Below, one piece after another: positions 1-9,982 of a DNA stretch of 64,000 bases. The position numbers and the translations under genes were made by a program. How positions within the stretch are numbered: position 1 is the stretch's first letter; the number at the start of each line of letters is the position of its first letter. The DNA is from Epiperipatus broadwayi. Its lineage: Eukaryota; Onychophora; Udeonychophora; Euonychophora; Peripatidae. The notes beneath the pieces were generated by a model, which made no database searches, had not been told where the DNA came from, and was given only the letters and a program-made list of their open reading frames with translations. The stretch lies in NCBI GenBank assembly GCA_028023455.1, contig JAQFVV010012537.1, positions 2,416,001 to 2,480,000 of the forward strand. Direction: 5' to 3'.

Positions 1-539
1 CCTTAAGATGAGAATTTACACACATTTATTCATGCTATATACATATGTGTGTGTGTGTGTATGCGGATATGAGAAACTTTTTATACTAATGCATAATGCA
101 TCCACAGGCAACATATCTACTTTAAGAAATTTGAAACAATTAGCAATAGTAAACCGAATAAATTTATTTACATAATTACCGAGTAATTACTCTTACTTTC
201 TCCCTCACCCCCATTTTTTTTTTTTATAAATGTTTTAATTTTAAACAAATACTAATGAATTACTTTTATAAAAATTAAAATATATATTTACCTATAATTC
301 CTCCTGCTACCGAAAGCTAGGATTTTTTCTCTGCATTATATCTTTGAAATTCATGTTAAAATATTGATAAATTCTGCATTTTACAGCCAAACTTGAATTT
401 ATAAACATTCCTAAAGGCGAGAGACCAGCTCTGAACAAATGACTTATTGTTTATTATCACAAAGATCGACATTAAAAAAAAATACTGTTGATGGTAACAA
501 AGAAAAAATACAGAATAGTATTCATATTCGTGATAGCAG
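1..539. other. A+T-rich flank, no gene seen
   Basis: This stretch is A+T-rich with homopolymer runs and a short (GT)n tract near 48-61. I see no coding signal. If the candidate exon that follows is real, this would be its upstream intron. Confidence 0.5.
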
Positions 540-728
540 ATAATACCCACAGAACAGACCTCCTCTGGAAGAAAAAGTTCATCGGCTATAAATTTGATGC
601 TTGAAATATTCTTGCCGCTAAACAAAATTTGTGGGCAGGCGGCGAAATACCTTAAAGCGATGCTAAAACAAGTAGGTAACGGAATTCCTCTATTGGAGTC
701 AAGAGACACTGTCAAATTTATTGCTAAG
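540..728 (+). CDS. Candidate internal host exon, product unrecognised
   Basis: Seen: a 63-codon open frame in a patch clearly richer in G+C than its surroundings. It begins right after AG at 538-539, with an in-frame TAG only just upstream (534-536). It ends exactly in phase 0 at AAG followed by GTAAAA (729-734), a good donor match, after which the frame soon stops. The reading has a serine/threonine-rich start, then a mixed, helix-prone stretch (LMLEIFLPLNKICGQAAKYL, about residues 20-39) and a second conserved-looking piece (LKQVGNGIPLLE, about residues 43-54). Known: animal internal exons are commonly 100-200 bp, so the length fits. Odd: the pyrimidine tract before the acceptor is weak. 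The opposite strand also carries a long open frame across 356-814, so strand choice is not absolute; I prefer + because both splice sites and protein-like composition agree. The family is not recognised. Confidence 0.42.
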
Positions 729-1093
729 GTAAAATACCCATGACAGATTGATAAAGATTCGGTAGATAAAAAATTAATATTTATTATTAAAAAAATAATA
801 ATAATGATTATCAAGATTTATTTATTCCATATTTTCATGAAAATAAAATTTACGTTATTGATTACAAAATAAATAAAGGTAACCTATTTATTTATTGATT
901 ACAAAAATAATTTACATAAGTTTAATACACACATACAATTCATATAGGTTTATGGTAATACGCATTACGTATTCTTTTAATTTTTTTTTCTCAATATAAT
1001 CTAATCTCATTAGAAAAGAAATTGGATTTTTTTTTTGCCTGGCAAAACAAATTGTCAATTGATCTAGTCTATAATATACTTAAAAAAAAAAAA

Positions 1094-1424
1094 TAAGTAA
1101 ATATTTCTGTAGTATAATTTTCATTACACGACTCTCACGCAAGGTAGGGAATGATTTCTATACGCTTTTAACATCTTGTGAAGGAATGCAATTATAAATA
1201 CATTATCAAAGACGTGAAAAAGATTTATGATCCCCAAGACACACATTGCGTGCTAAACCAGCACTCATCAATTGGCCCAGAACACAATCTCTTACACATA
1301 TTATCATCGTTCTGTATACATACATACATACATAAATAAAGATAGCAAATTACTACAGTTTAATTGATGTGTCAAATATGCTGCTCTCACAACTTATGCA
1401 AAGTTTATTAATAATTTTATTAGT
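1094..1424. repeat. Family C palindromic repeat, copy 1 (decayed)
   Basis: The left end (aaatatttctgtagtataat, 1099-1118) matches the left arm of the next copy. The middle carries the reverse complement of the core shared with family B: near 1230-1275 it reads 'gatccccaagac' then 'gctaaaccagcactcatca'. The right arm found in copies 2 and 3 is not recognisable. It sits directly against copy 2, so this is a small cluster. Confidence 0.6.
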
Positions 1425-1773
1425 CATTCATTAGACTAGAGATTACCCAATAATGAATAATATTTCTATAGTGTAATTTTCACTACCCCACTCTCATACA
1501 AGATAGAGAATAAGTTTCTATCTGCTTTTAGCATCTTATGGGGTTGGTCTGGGTCAACTGATGATTACTGGTTCAGCACAAAATGTGCATTTGGGGGATC
1601 ATAGATTTATTTCATGTTTTTGATCATGTGTTTATAATTACATCCCTCCACAAGATGTTAAAAATGAATAGAAACCATTCCCTGTCTTGAATGGGTGTAG
1701 TGGAATAAAAGTTGCACTACAGAAATATTATTCATTATTGTATAATCTCTAATCTAATGAATGAAAAATTATT
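1415..1773. repeat. Family C palindromic repeat, copy 2 (best preserved)
   Basis: The ends are long inverted repeats. 'cattcattagactagagatt' at 1425-1444 is matched by its near-complement ending at about 1763, and 'gaataatatttctatagtg' pairs with 'cactacagaaatattattc'. The arms continue inward through 'aagatagagaataagtttct' and 'agaaaccattccctgtctt'. The centre holds a core (ctgatgattactggttcagc, 1559-1578, then a 'gggggatcat' block and a 'gatcatgtg' block) also found in family B elements. No open frame is present. It looks like a non-autonomous foldback element. A clear target duplication was not found. Confidence 0.7.
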
Positions 1774-2094
1774 AAGTAAATAACTTATTTATTCTTTTAT
1801 AACTTGTAAATATATTATGCCCAGTATGGTTTGATACCATTATAGACTAAAGTTTGTGACCTGATCAGTTTTGCCCCTTCTGGCATTTAAACTTGTTATG
1901 AATTCCAGAATAATGAAACTATTTGATTACAATTATTATTTTAAATATATAAATAGTCATTATGTACGTATGCAAAGATGCTACTATGATCGTGGATTCA
2001 AATTTATGGTTTTTAATTTTAAAAATTAATATGATTAACTAATAAGAGCAGTAAATTTCATTTTATTATTTAGCTATACTTAATAATTGATGTC

Positions 2095-2500
2095 ATTGGT
2101 TACAAAGCATACTTTATTGCAAATAAAAGATTATATTACATAATATATATTTAATTGTGCTATGCAGGCATGAGGACATTATATGCTTTCATGTGCTAAA
2201 AAAGAGGATTTGACAAATATAAAATCCAACCAAAATGTTGAATATCTACAAATGTTTATAAAAAGAACATTTTACATGAGCTAAAGTATCAAGAGATTTT
2301 TTAAGTTCTAACAATTACAGAGTTATTGGCAACATGAATAAACAACATGAAGCTAAAAAAATTTCAGTGGGGGTGAGTGTTTGATCTCTATTCTTTATTT
2401 TTATCTAATTTATGATGAGAAAGGGCTTAAAGCTTCAGAGATGTCAGATTAACAACAAAAGTAAAACCTTAAAAATCATAGGGTAAAAATTATAAATGTA
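2095..2500 (+). repeat. Dispersed repeat G, copy 1
   Basis: Two landmarks, 'tttattgcaaataaaagatt' (2112-2131) and 'acattttacatgagctaa' (2267-2284), followed by a 'cttta/gcttaaagctt' block, recur in the same order around 9428-9720. The second copy differs at many positions. No coding content was recognised, and the ends are not defined. Confidence 0.45.
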
Positions 2501-2503
2501 GGT

Positions 2504-2801
2504 AATGAATAATATTTCTGTAGTGTAATTTTCACTATAGGATTCTCACATAAGATAAAAACTGATTTCTATTCACTTTATGGAGGGGTATTCATAAATA
2601 TATGACCAAAGGCATGTTAAAAATGATGAATAATCCCCAAGATGCAAATTTCATGCTGAACCCAAACTCATCAGTAGGCCAATATGCAGATAATCAATTT
2701 CTACAGTTTAATTGATAAGTGTTGATAAGTGGAAAGAAATCAATCCCTACTTTGTGTTAGAATGGCACAGTGAAAATTACATTACAGAAATATTATTTAT
2801 T
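2504..2801. repeat. Family C palindromic repeat, copy 3
   Basis: It starts 'aatgaataatatttctgtag' (2504-2523) and ends with the complementary block 'acagaaatattatttatt' near 2801. Both arms therefore survive, and its length (298 bp) is close to that of copy 2. The interior has the family core in reverse (near 2629-2675: 'aatccccaagatg', then 'gctgaacccaaactcatcag'). It lies just upstream of the RTE fragment. Confidence 0.6.
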
Positions 2802-2888
2802 AAGTGGATATTTTCTACTTTAATTGATTAATAAAATTATTAATATAAATATAATTATTCATATATTGGGTAAAACTCTCTATTTATA

Positions 2889-3575
2889 ATGTTTATAAAT
2901 GTTAAAAAGACTAAAGTAATATTGAATGGACTTTCTCAAAAGATTAAAATAAAGATTGATTATGATGAGTTAGAAGAAATTAACAGTTACAAATACCTTG
3001 GTCAGATTATTAATACAGATGGAAACATAATGGATGAAATTAATCATAGAATTAAACTTGGTTGGAGTGCTTTTAGTAGAAATAACTTGATACTAAAAGG
3101 AAATATCCCTATGTGTTATGAAAAGGAAGGTTTTTAATAAATGTGTTTTACCAGTTCTTACTTATGGATATGAGACTTGGACACTTAATAGAAAAGCAAT
3201 ACATAGATTTCAGACAACTCAAAGAAGTATAAGAGATGCATGTTGGGCATAACAAAAAGAGATCGAAAATGCAATATATGGGTAATAGAACAAACAGATG
3301 TTACTGACATCATTAAAAAAAATTAAAAGACTGAAGTGGACTTGGGTTGGACATATTGCTAGAAGAGATGATAATAGATGGACAATTGAAATCTTAAATT
3401 GGATTCCAAGAGATTGTAAGCGACCTAAAAAGAGACCACATGTGAGATGAATGGATGAAATAAAAAAATGTGCAGAGGTGATGTGGAGAAGAGAAGCTAA
3501 AAATCGGAGAAGATGGGTTGAACTTGGAGAGATCTTCATCCTGCAGTGGATTGATAATGGTTGATGATGATAAAT
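2889..3575 (+). mobile_element. RTE-type LINE, truncated and frameshifted 3' end
   Basis: This is the C-terminal part of an RTE-clade reverse transcriptase. The first frame (2889-3137) has the KYLGQIINTDG block typical of the region after the catalytic palm. A second frame from 3118 carries 'LPVLTYGYETWTL' and the 'FQTTQRS' block, a third from about 3234 carries 'CMLGITKRDRK', and a fourth from about 3325 carries 'WVGHIARRDDNRW' and the terminal 'WVELGEIF...QWID' region. The frames are joined only by small frameshifts and a stop, so the copy is dead. It ends in TGATGATGATAA (about 3560-3571), the short repeat tail usual for RTE elements. The catalytic domain is missing through 5' truncation. 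It has relatives at 26.3, 35.9, 41.4, 48.9, 55.5 and 58.9 kb. Confidence 0.85.
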
Positions 3576-4166
3576 CTTCAATTTAAATAAAGTTTGTCCA
3601 AATTTAATTATTTTGTAGCATAATTATTATTTAAATTATTTTTAAAACCTATAAAAATAACAGCAATTCTTTTACAAATATAAAAATATTAAAATTATAT
3701 TGAGAAATAAAAAACACCTACATATGGGGTTTATTAATGTTAACAGCAAAAAAGAATTCTTCTGTCTTATCTGAGTTTTTTAATGTATTAAAAACATAAA
3801 TAATTATAATAATAAAATATATTTTTTATTTATTATTAAAAATAACATTTATAAAAATTAAAGCCACATTTAAAATAAAAATAATAATTTATAAACAAAT
3901 AATAAAAATTCCTATCAAATTATGTAAAGAGCATCTGTATTTAGAAGAATTCCTAAACACTTTCCTAATTATATCTGCTCTGGGGGGGGGGTAACTAAAT
4001 TTCAGATTCATTATCATTAAAAGTAAACCACTGAACAATGCAAATTCATACTAATTGAGTGATTGATATTAATTAAAATTACCCTGGGTTGGACTATTGT
4101 TTTTTTAAAAGATTAATTAATTACAATTTAAATTTTTTTTATTAGTACTTTTTAAGTTTCTTTCAG
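3576..4166. other. A+T-rich spacer
   Basis: No coding or structured feature is seen apart from a G-run of nine at about 3983-3991. If the two candidate + strand exons belong together this is intron. The pyrimidine-rich stretch up to 4166 would be the acceptor tract. Confidence 0.4.
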
Positions 4167-4238
4167 GAAGCCGAGAGAAACGTGAATGATGGAATCCCGA
4201 TACTGCACTTATATTTTTTAAAAAAATTAACTATTTAA
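4167..4238 (+). CDS. Possible 3' host exon, 23 codons plus stop
   Basis: A pyrimidine-rich tract ending 'ttctttcag' (4158-4166) is a good acceptor. It is followed by a frame starting GAA GCC GAG AGA and ending TAA at 4236-4238. The local jump in G+C over the first 40 bases supports coding. The frame is phase 0, compatible with the phase-0 donor at 728/729, so it could follow that exon across a 3.4-kb repeat-filled intron. Alternatively the exon may end earlier, at a GTGAAT donor-like site (4182). At 23 residues, open frame alone is weak evidence. Confidence 0.28.
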   Translation, partial: EAERNVNDGIPILHLYFLKKLTI

Positions 4239-5345
4239 AAGTAATTTTTGTAGGTAAACATTAATTAAAGAACAAAAAAAAAATTCTTTTAGATAAACAT
4301 TAATAGATTAAAGATAACGACTTAGAGATAAATATTCAATTGAAACTCCTATTTTCCCTTATGATTTTATTTTCAGTGAGGAAAAAACAGTTTATATCCA
4401 TAATCTGATTTTTGATTTAATAAAATGTAAAAATTTATACCATAACTTGTCTTTATCTTCTGATAATATTCTCATGTACACTTTTTTCATTGGTTTCAAT
4501 GGTGAGAAATGATTATTGTTTTCTCTGTGCTTTGATATGGATGATTAGTTATTATTCATTTCCATACTTATGCGAAGTTTAACTAACTTATTACACACAT
4601 ATAAAAAGTTTGTTGGTATGATGGAGAAAAGCTATGGATTAAAAAAAATGGATTAAGATAATCCATTCTATATATAAAAATGATATCATAAAATGGAAAT
4701 AGTAAAAAATGGCACAGTTCACTAAAAATTCCAGATATAAATTGTTAATAAGCAATGAAAATGACCACTCTTATAAAAAAGAACAAACTGTTGTTAAAAA
4801 TCTGGCAGAAAAAAGCATTATTTAAAAAAAAAAAAAAACGGTATTTTGAAAAAGTATTAATAATTATTTATTTAACAAACTTGTTCTGCCACAATTATAT
4901 TTATGTTAAAGAAAAAAATTGTATTTTATGAAATAGTTATGGACTTATTTAAAGCAGGAAAAATAGAATGGGAATTTCTTCTTATAAACAGCCATACTTA
5001 AAAATGAACATTTTTGGCAACTATATTAATAATTTTTATTGGTCATATTTATTCAATTTTGGCAACTCTTTGATAAGATGCTAATATGTACGGTTTCAGA
5101 ATTAAATGAGGGTAAAACATTTAGCAGAAGTAAGGCATCTGCAATAATAATAAAAACTACCAATAATTATTTATTTAACAATAAATTTGCCCTGGCACAA
5201 ATTAATAAAAAAATAAAATGTAGTGTGCATGCGTGTTAAATATATATTAAATTAAAAATAATCATAATCAGCATTTTATTTATTTTTGTCTTTGGAAAAA
5301 AAAAGAAAAAGAATAATGGAATTTAGTCAGAACTAAAGGCATAGA
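4239..5345. repeat. A+T-rich spacer with a diverged internal duplication
   Basis: Around 4855-4895 and again around 5160-5205 the block 'aataattatttatttaacaa' is followed by a similar '(c/t)tg..ctg.cacaaatta' segment, suggesting an old direct duplication of about 300 bp. Nothing coding was recognised. Confidence 0.35.
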
Positions 5346-5862
5346 GGGTGAAACGGTCCTGATTTAGTTTGTGCTCATGGCCATTTTGAAATCTAAAAGC
5401 CACCGCTGACACATCCAACTGACAAATGGCATAAATATTGAATAAAAGTACTTTAAATTTATATTTTAGAAATTATAAGCTAGTATAAATAGTATGCTTT
5501 ATTTTATTAGGATTTTTTTTTTTTAATTTACCTTCATAAAATATTTGAAATATGATGATGCAAAGTACCAGAATTTATGGGGAGAGGAAAAGATAGTTTG
5601 GTCGTTACCAAGTATCATTCAAACATTGCAGAAGTCTGATCAAACCAACTTATAATTTCCAAATACTAAAATATTATACTATATGCTCATATGAAATAAA
5701 GCATATTATTTTTACTAGTTTATAATTTCTAAAATATGAATTTAAAGTACTTTTATTCAATATTTATGACATTTATTGGTTGGATGTGTCAGCAGTGACT
5801 TTGGCCAGTATTTAGATTTCAAAATGGCCATGAGCACAAACTAAATCAGCACTGGGTGAAAC
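5346..5862. mobile_element. Mutator-like MITE with long terminal inverted repeats
   Basis: The ends are 150-bp-class inverted repeats. 'gatttagtttgtgctcatgg' at 5361-5380 is mirrored by 'ccatgagcacaaactaaatc' at 5829-5848, and the pairing continues inward past 'ggatgtgtcagc' and the 'agtacttt' blocks. The element (5355-5853) is flanked by a perfect 9-bp direct repeat GGGTGAAAC at 5346-5354 and 5854-5862. A 9-bp duplication with very long inverted repeats is the pattern of Mutator-like elements. The interior has no transposase, so it is non-autonomous. Confidence 0.75.
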
Positions 5863-6837
5863 TCCCTAATACTTACATATCAAAGGAGAATTGAATAGCA
5901 TTAAAAATATTAGAACAATTATAATTTACACAATTTCTTTACTAGCTTAGTATTATCTATTATAGAAATAGATCTGTTCAAATAGAAACCAAAACAAATA
6001 CATATATATGTATGTGTGGTGATAAGATTATCCACAATTACCAATTTTATTTGAGAATTGAAAGAATTCATCATATGACTAATTATTTCAGACCCAAAAT
6101 AATTAATCATGCAGTAATCTCTGACTCTTCAATTTATTATGTTTATGAAATACTATGTTGTCATTAGACAATCTTTCATGAACAGTACCATATTCATGAA
6201 TGTATAAAGTTAAGCTAAGGTACCTAACTAATTTTAATTCACTTTTATGAATTTTAATTCTTTCATAAAAACTCAATTTGCTCTATCCTACATAAATTTT
6301 AAAATGACTCCATGGAACTTTAAAAAGCATTTCTGGAATAATTTTATTAATTATCAACTTTTTTAGAATTATTGATAAAAAAGCATAATATGCCAGTGTA
6401 TCTTAATGCATGCTTGATTTATTACATAAATGAATAAGTGTGATTTACAAGATTATTAAAAGTAGTTATTACAACTGCCTTGTGAAGTAAAATATAAGCT
6501 GATTGAAATATAACTTTGGTAACATCTTAACGTATTTGAATTTTCACACCTAAGAATTACCATTATGTAATTTACAGTCTATTTAAAATTTTAGAAACAC
6601 AGAATGAAAATAAATTACATTTTCCATTTTTTTTGTAGATTATAATGACAAATAAAATTCCAGAATGAAATTTTACACAACAATTTTAAGGTCAATATAG
6701 TGAACTGAATCTTAATGAAAAAATTAAAATTCATAAAAGTAGGGTTAAGAATAGATACTTTTATATATTGCTTATATCACTTTATTCATATACATGTTAA
6801 TGCAACAAATTTTCTTAAAAACTTCTTTATTTTCTTA

Positions 6838-6880
6838 CAGTTTCGACTGTCCAGCAGTCTTCATCAGAGCTACAAGATTT
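6838..6880 (-). ncRNA. Penelope-like hammerhead ribozyme core
   Basis: On the minus strand the order is CTGATGA (6865-6871), then GACTG, a CTGGA loop and CAGTC (5-bp stem II), then GAAAC (6840-6844). CUGAUGA, stem II, GAAA is the conserved arrangement of a hammerhead. This particular stem II is the form that recurs in the terminal repeats of Penelope-like retroelements. I could not define stem III or the cleavage triplet, so activity is not claimed. No Penelope reverse transcriptase was found nearby; the adjacent CATA/TA tract may be its decayed flank. Confidence 0.6.
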
Positions 6881-6904
6881 GAATAATATAAATATACAAT
6901 CATC

Positions 6905-7230
6905 ATTTCACACACACATATATATATATATATATGTATATAACCATCACTTTACACATATATAAAATACCCATATATATACATAAATATACACATATAT
7001 CTTCTTCATACACATACATATGAATTTACAAGACATATATATAATACATACCTACATCTATATATACACATATGTACATCCAATATATATACATAGCCCT
7101 TTTAACTATACATATATACACACACAGATATACATACACCCACAGACATACATACAATCTTCATATATCTTTATAAATACACATGCATATCTATACTCTA
7201 CCTACATATACATATATAATACAAAAACAC
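6905..7230 (+). repeat. Degenerate CA/TA/CATA microsatellite tract
   Basis: A long low-complexity run of (CA)n, (TA)n and CATACA/CATATA variants, with a perfect (TA)n core near 6917-6934. Its 76-codon open frame encodes only tyrosine/isoleucine/histidine/threonine repeats and is a by-product. Confidence 0.85.
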
Positions 7231-7336
7231 AAACAATACACCTTTTTTAAAAATCTTTTACCTTTTGAAACTATTTTATTTTTATTTTTTACCTTTTAAA
7301 AAACCCTTTAAATATTATTTCTTTATAACATTACCT

Positions 7337-7505
7337 ATATTATTTTATTATTTTATAATTATCTAATATATAAAACATCTTTTTATTTTACTATCTTTAA
7401 TCTACCCTTATATTTATTCTTTTATAATATTTCCAATATTATTTTATAATTATCTAATATATTACATCTTTTATTTTACTATCTTTAATTTTACTTTTTA
7501 TAATT
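7337..7505 (+). repeat. Imperfect 91-bp tandem duplication
   Basis: The block 'ttttataattatctaatata' occurs at 7351 and again at about 7442. Each is followed by a similar 'acatct..ttttattttactatctttaat' segment. This gives two units of about 91 bp in an A+T-only context. Nothing is coded. Confidence 0.55.
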
Positions 7506-7865
7506 TTTATCTCTACATTACTAAATAATATTTTTCTTTAATAGATACTTTTCTTGGCCTTATATATTCAAGAATATAATGGTTGTCATAAAACATTGTT
7601 CAGGTGTGGATTGTCTTTTATAAAGATAATGATGAAAAGTCAAACAGAATATTTTGATTTCTTATTTTGTGTCTGCGATTATAAATCTTGTAACAACTTC
7701 CACTAATGTTAAGATTATTAAATGTTTTAAGTTGTGAGTTTGCAGAAACATTGGCACAATTTTGTTATTAAAGCCAAGGAAAAATATATCTGGTAACATG
7801 AAATATGTCCTCATTTTTTTGTCAATAAAAATATTTGCTAAATATTAATACCCATAGCTTAATGA

Positions 7866-8314
7866 ATATGAAATTTAACAGTAGTAACAAACTCTCCATA
7901 TATTAGTGCCAGTCAGTGCAAGCCATAGTAATCAATAGATGCAAGAAGATTTGTGCATAAAATCCCTATTTAGTGCCTACTCATCCAATATCCCCCAGAC
8001 TAGTATCTAGATTATGGTTCCATCAGTCAGGAGTGTTGGATTAGAGAACACTGCATTTAGATCTTAAGATCTGTTACTTTTATAGTTGCTATAAAGCTAT
8101 GAGTCCAAAATAAAAACACAAACCAGAAAGTAATCTGGAATATTGGATGAGTAGACACTAGATAGTGATTTTCTGCACAAATCTTCTTGCATCCATTGAT
8201 TACTATGACTTGCACTGAGTAGCACTACTGTATGAATCATTTGCTACTGTTATTAACAGCCTGTTTAAGCAAAGAAAATGGTGATATGTAATGTTTTGGT
8301 GATATGAAATTTAA
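7866..8314. mobile_element. Family A foldback element, copy 1, with 13-bp target duplication
   Basis: The left arm (aacaaactctccatatatta near 7887, 'gtgcaagccatagtaatcaa' at 7917-7936, then 'catccaatatcccccagac') is repeated in reverse orientation further on: 'aatattggatgagtagacac' about 8140, 'ttgattactatgacttgcac' about 8196. The element can therefore fold into a hairpin. Its right end is the family tail 'atgttttggtg'. Direct repeats ATATGAAATTTAA at 7866-7878 and 8302-8314 are identical. No open frame is present. A 13-bp duplication suggests insertion by reverse transcription. Confidence 0.78.
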
Positions 8315-9146
8315 ATGGAAATAACATATATATATATATTGCACAGCTTAAATGATGTGAACTGAAACGTTACAACACCAGAAAAAATGATTAATATAAT
8401 AACTTACATTCCAAATACAATTGGAAAAGTGACTAGAAAAAACTCATTTTATACCCTAAAAATGCATTAAAATTCAAGATTATTATTAAAAAAGCAAATA
8501 ATTTTAGAAGGCATAAGAATAATCAAATATTAAATATTTTGAGTTAATAAATTATTATATGGATAGTAAACACAAGTAATAAACTTGATACTTATAATGA
8601 ACTTCTATTTAAACAATACATAATGTAATATAATTGTATTTTATAATTATAAAGAAGACTGTTGGATAATAAAACTGTCAGCCAATTTTAAAAAAGCCAT
8701 TGTGAAAAATGCAAACAAATGGATGTTAAGAGATTATTTATTCTTCATAGACCTGCAAACACTGAGAAACTTACCTATTTTTTGATGTACTATTTATTTA
8801 TTAAAAGATTAGTTTAGGGGGTGACATTTGAGCCAAACAGGTTAACATCCAGATGCAATCAATAGTGAATGAATTTTAAGAGATTTAATTACAGAAGAGA
8901 TTAAACTTTCTGCTCTCCTACTTGTTCATTATATTATTTATTATATGATGAATTTTAAAAAAAACATATGAATTTTGAAGTAATAGGTTAAATCCAGAAA
9001 CTATAGTCATCTAATCTCATAAATTGATCCAGTTATAGCTTTTATAACTTATGTATATTTACTTCATTTAGATAATAATTTTAAAAGATTAATTAGCTAA
9101 TAGTGATTATATAACATTTAAACTTAAAAATTTTTTGTCAAGCATT
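8315..9146. other. A+T-rich spacer, nothing recognised
   Basis: A perfect (TA)n run lies at about 8328-8338. No coding frame, structured RNA or repeat family was recognised in the rest. Confidence 0.4.
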
Positions 9147-9250
9147 GGGGGGTCGAGAGGTCAGCACATCTGCCTTACAAGCAGTTGTCCCGGGTTAGCG
9201 GGTTCACTTCCCAGCTGATGCTATGATAGATGAAAAAAAATGAAAAAAAA
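9147..9250 (+). mobile_element. tRNA-derived SINE or tRNA retropseudogene (Val-TAC-like)
   Basis: 'ggggggtcgagaggtcagca' (9146-9165) is an A-box region. 'tctgccttacaagcagt' folds as an anticodon arm with TAC in the loop, as in tRNA-Val. 'gcgggttcacttcccagc' (9199-9216) is a B box with a T-arm. An A-rich tail follows (about 9230-9250). An extra 'cccgggttag' segment between the anticodon and T arms breaks a normal cloverleaf, so this is not a working tRNA. No clear target duplication was found. Confidence 0.6.
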
Positions 9251-9427
9251 AATGTTAAAAAATAGGAATAGTTAAAAGAAGCCATATAAAATTCAGTATG
9301 CATAAGTGATATGTTTTTGTTTTCTTTCTCCGAGCTGCCTGAAGTACCTTCTTTCAATCAAAGCATACATAGCAATATAATTTAACCATTCTCCACAAAA
9401 TAAAATGCTAATATATCTAATTTGTAA

Positions 9428-9720
9428 AATACATTTTATTGCAAATGAAAGATTAAATTATATTTAAGTAATACATTTTACATGAGCTAATATATAGTAT
9501 AAAGATATTAAGGTTTAACAATAATGGTGGTATTGGTAGTTTGATCAAACTCCATGTAGCTAAAAAGGTGTCAGGTGAAATGAGCACTTGGTTTCTGTTC
9601 TTTATTTTAGAAAGTTTGTTCAGGAAAATTGATTAAAGCTTGTGGGTTGTTGGATTAAAACAAAAATGACACCTCAGAAACCCTATTATAAAAAGTATAA
9701 ATGTAGTTGTTCATATTTGT
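9428..9720 (+). repeat. Dispersed repeat G, copy 2
   Basis: It contains 'ttattgcaaatgaaagatta' (9437-9456) and 'acattttacatgagctaa' (9473-9490), then a 'tcaggtgaaatga..ctgttctttattt' block and 'attaaagctt'. The order is that seen at 2095-2500. It runs into the palindrome that starts at 9702. Confidence 0.45.
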
Positions 9721-9982
9721 ATTTTTATATTGGACTATCATCTAATAATATATGCATCGAATGTCTTTGGAAAAATTTAACTTTATTTAAATATTCCAAA
9801 TACATTCAACCGTTAGTAATAGCTCATCAAACAGGTTAGTATATACACAATGTTTCGAGAGGTATTAGTCTCTCCTCTTCTTTAGGTATTTGGAATATTT
9901 AAATAAAGTTAAATTTTTGTAAAGACATTCAATACATATATTATTAGATGATGGAAATAGTCCAATATAAAAATACAACTAG
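9702..9982. repeat. 280-bp palindrome with hammerhead-like loop
   Basis: The left arm 9702-9803 (ending 'tttaaatattccaaatac') pairs with the right arm 9886-9982 (starting 'gtatttggaatatttaaa'), about 100 bp each. The 82-bp loop reads, on the minus strand, CTAAAGA, then AGAGG...CCTCT, then CGAAAC. That layout resembles the Penelope-type hammerhead core at 6838-6880, with CTAAAGA replacing CTGATGA. The 'ttatttaaatattccaaata' block recurs at about 17182-17201. Possibly an inverted pair of Penelope-like ends. Confidence 0.6.

Noticed and set aside
356-814. 152-codon minus-strand frame
   Set aside because: It covers the candidate plus-strand exon in antisense, starts in poly-isoleucine low complexity and has no splice or family support. 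I kept it only as the reason for strand uncertainty.
3219-3581. 120-codon minus-strand frame
   Set aside because: It is antisense to the RTE 3' end, whose plus-strand reading is recognisable.
7020-7250. 76-codon frame rich in tyrosine, isoleucine and histidine
   Set aside because: It follows from the CATA/TA repeat; no protein-like composition.
9146-9232. Functional tRNA-Val gene
   Set aside because: An extra segment breaks the cloverleaf and a poly-A tail follows, so it is a retroposed or SINE copy.
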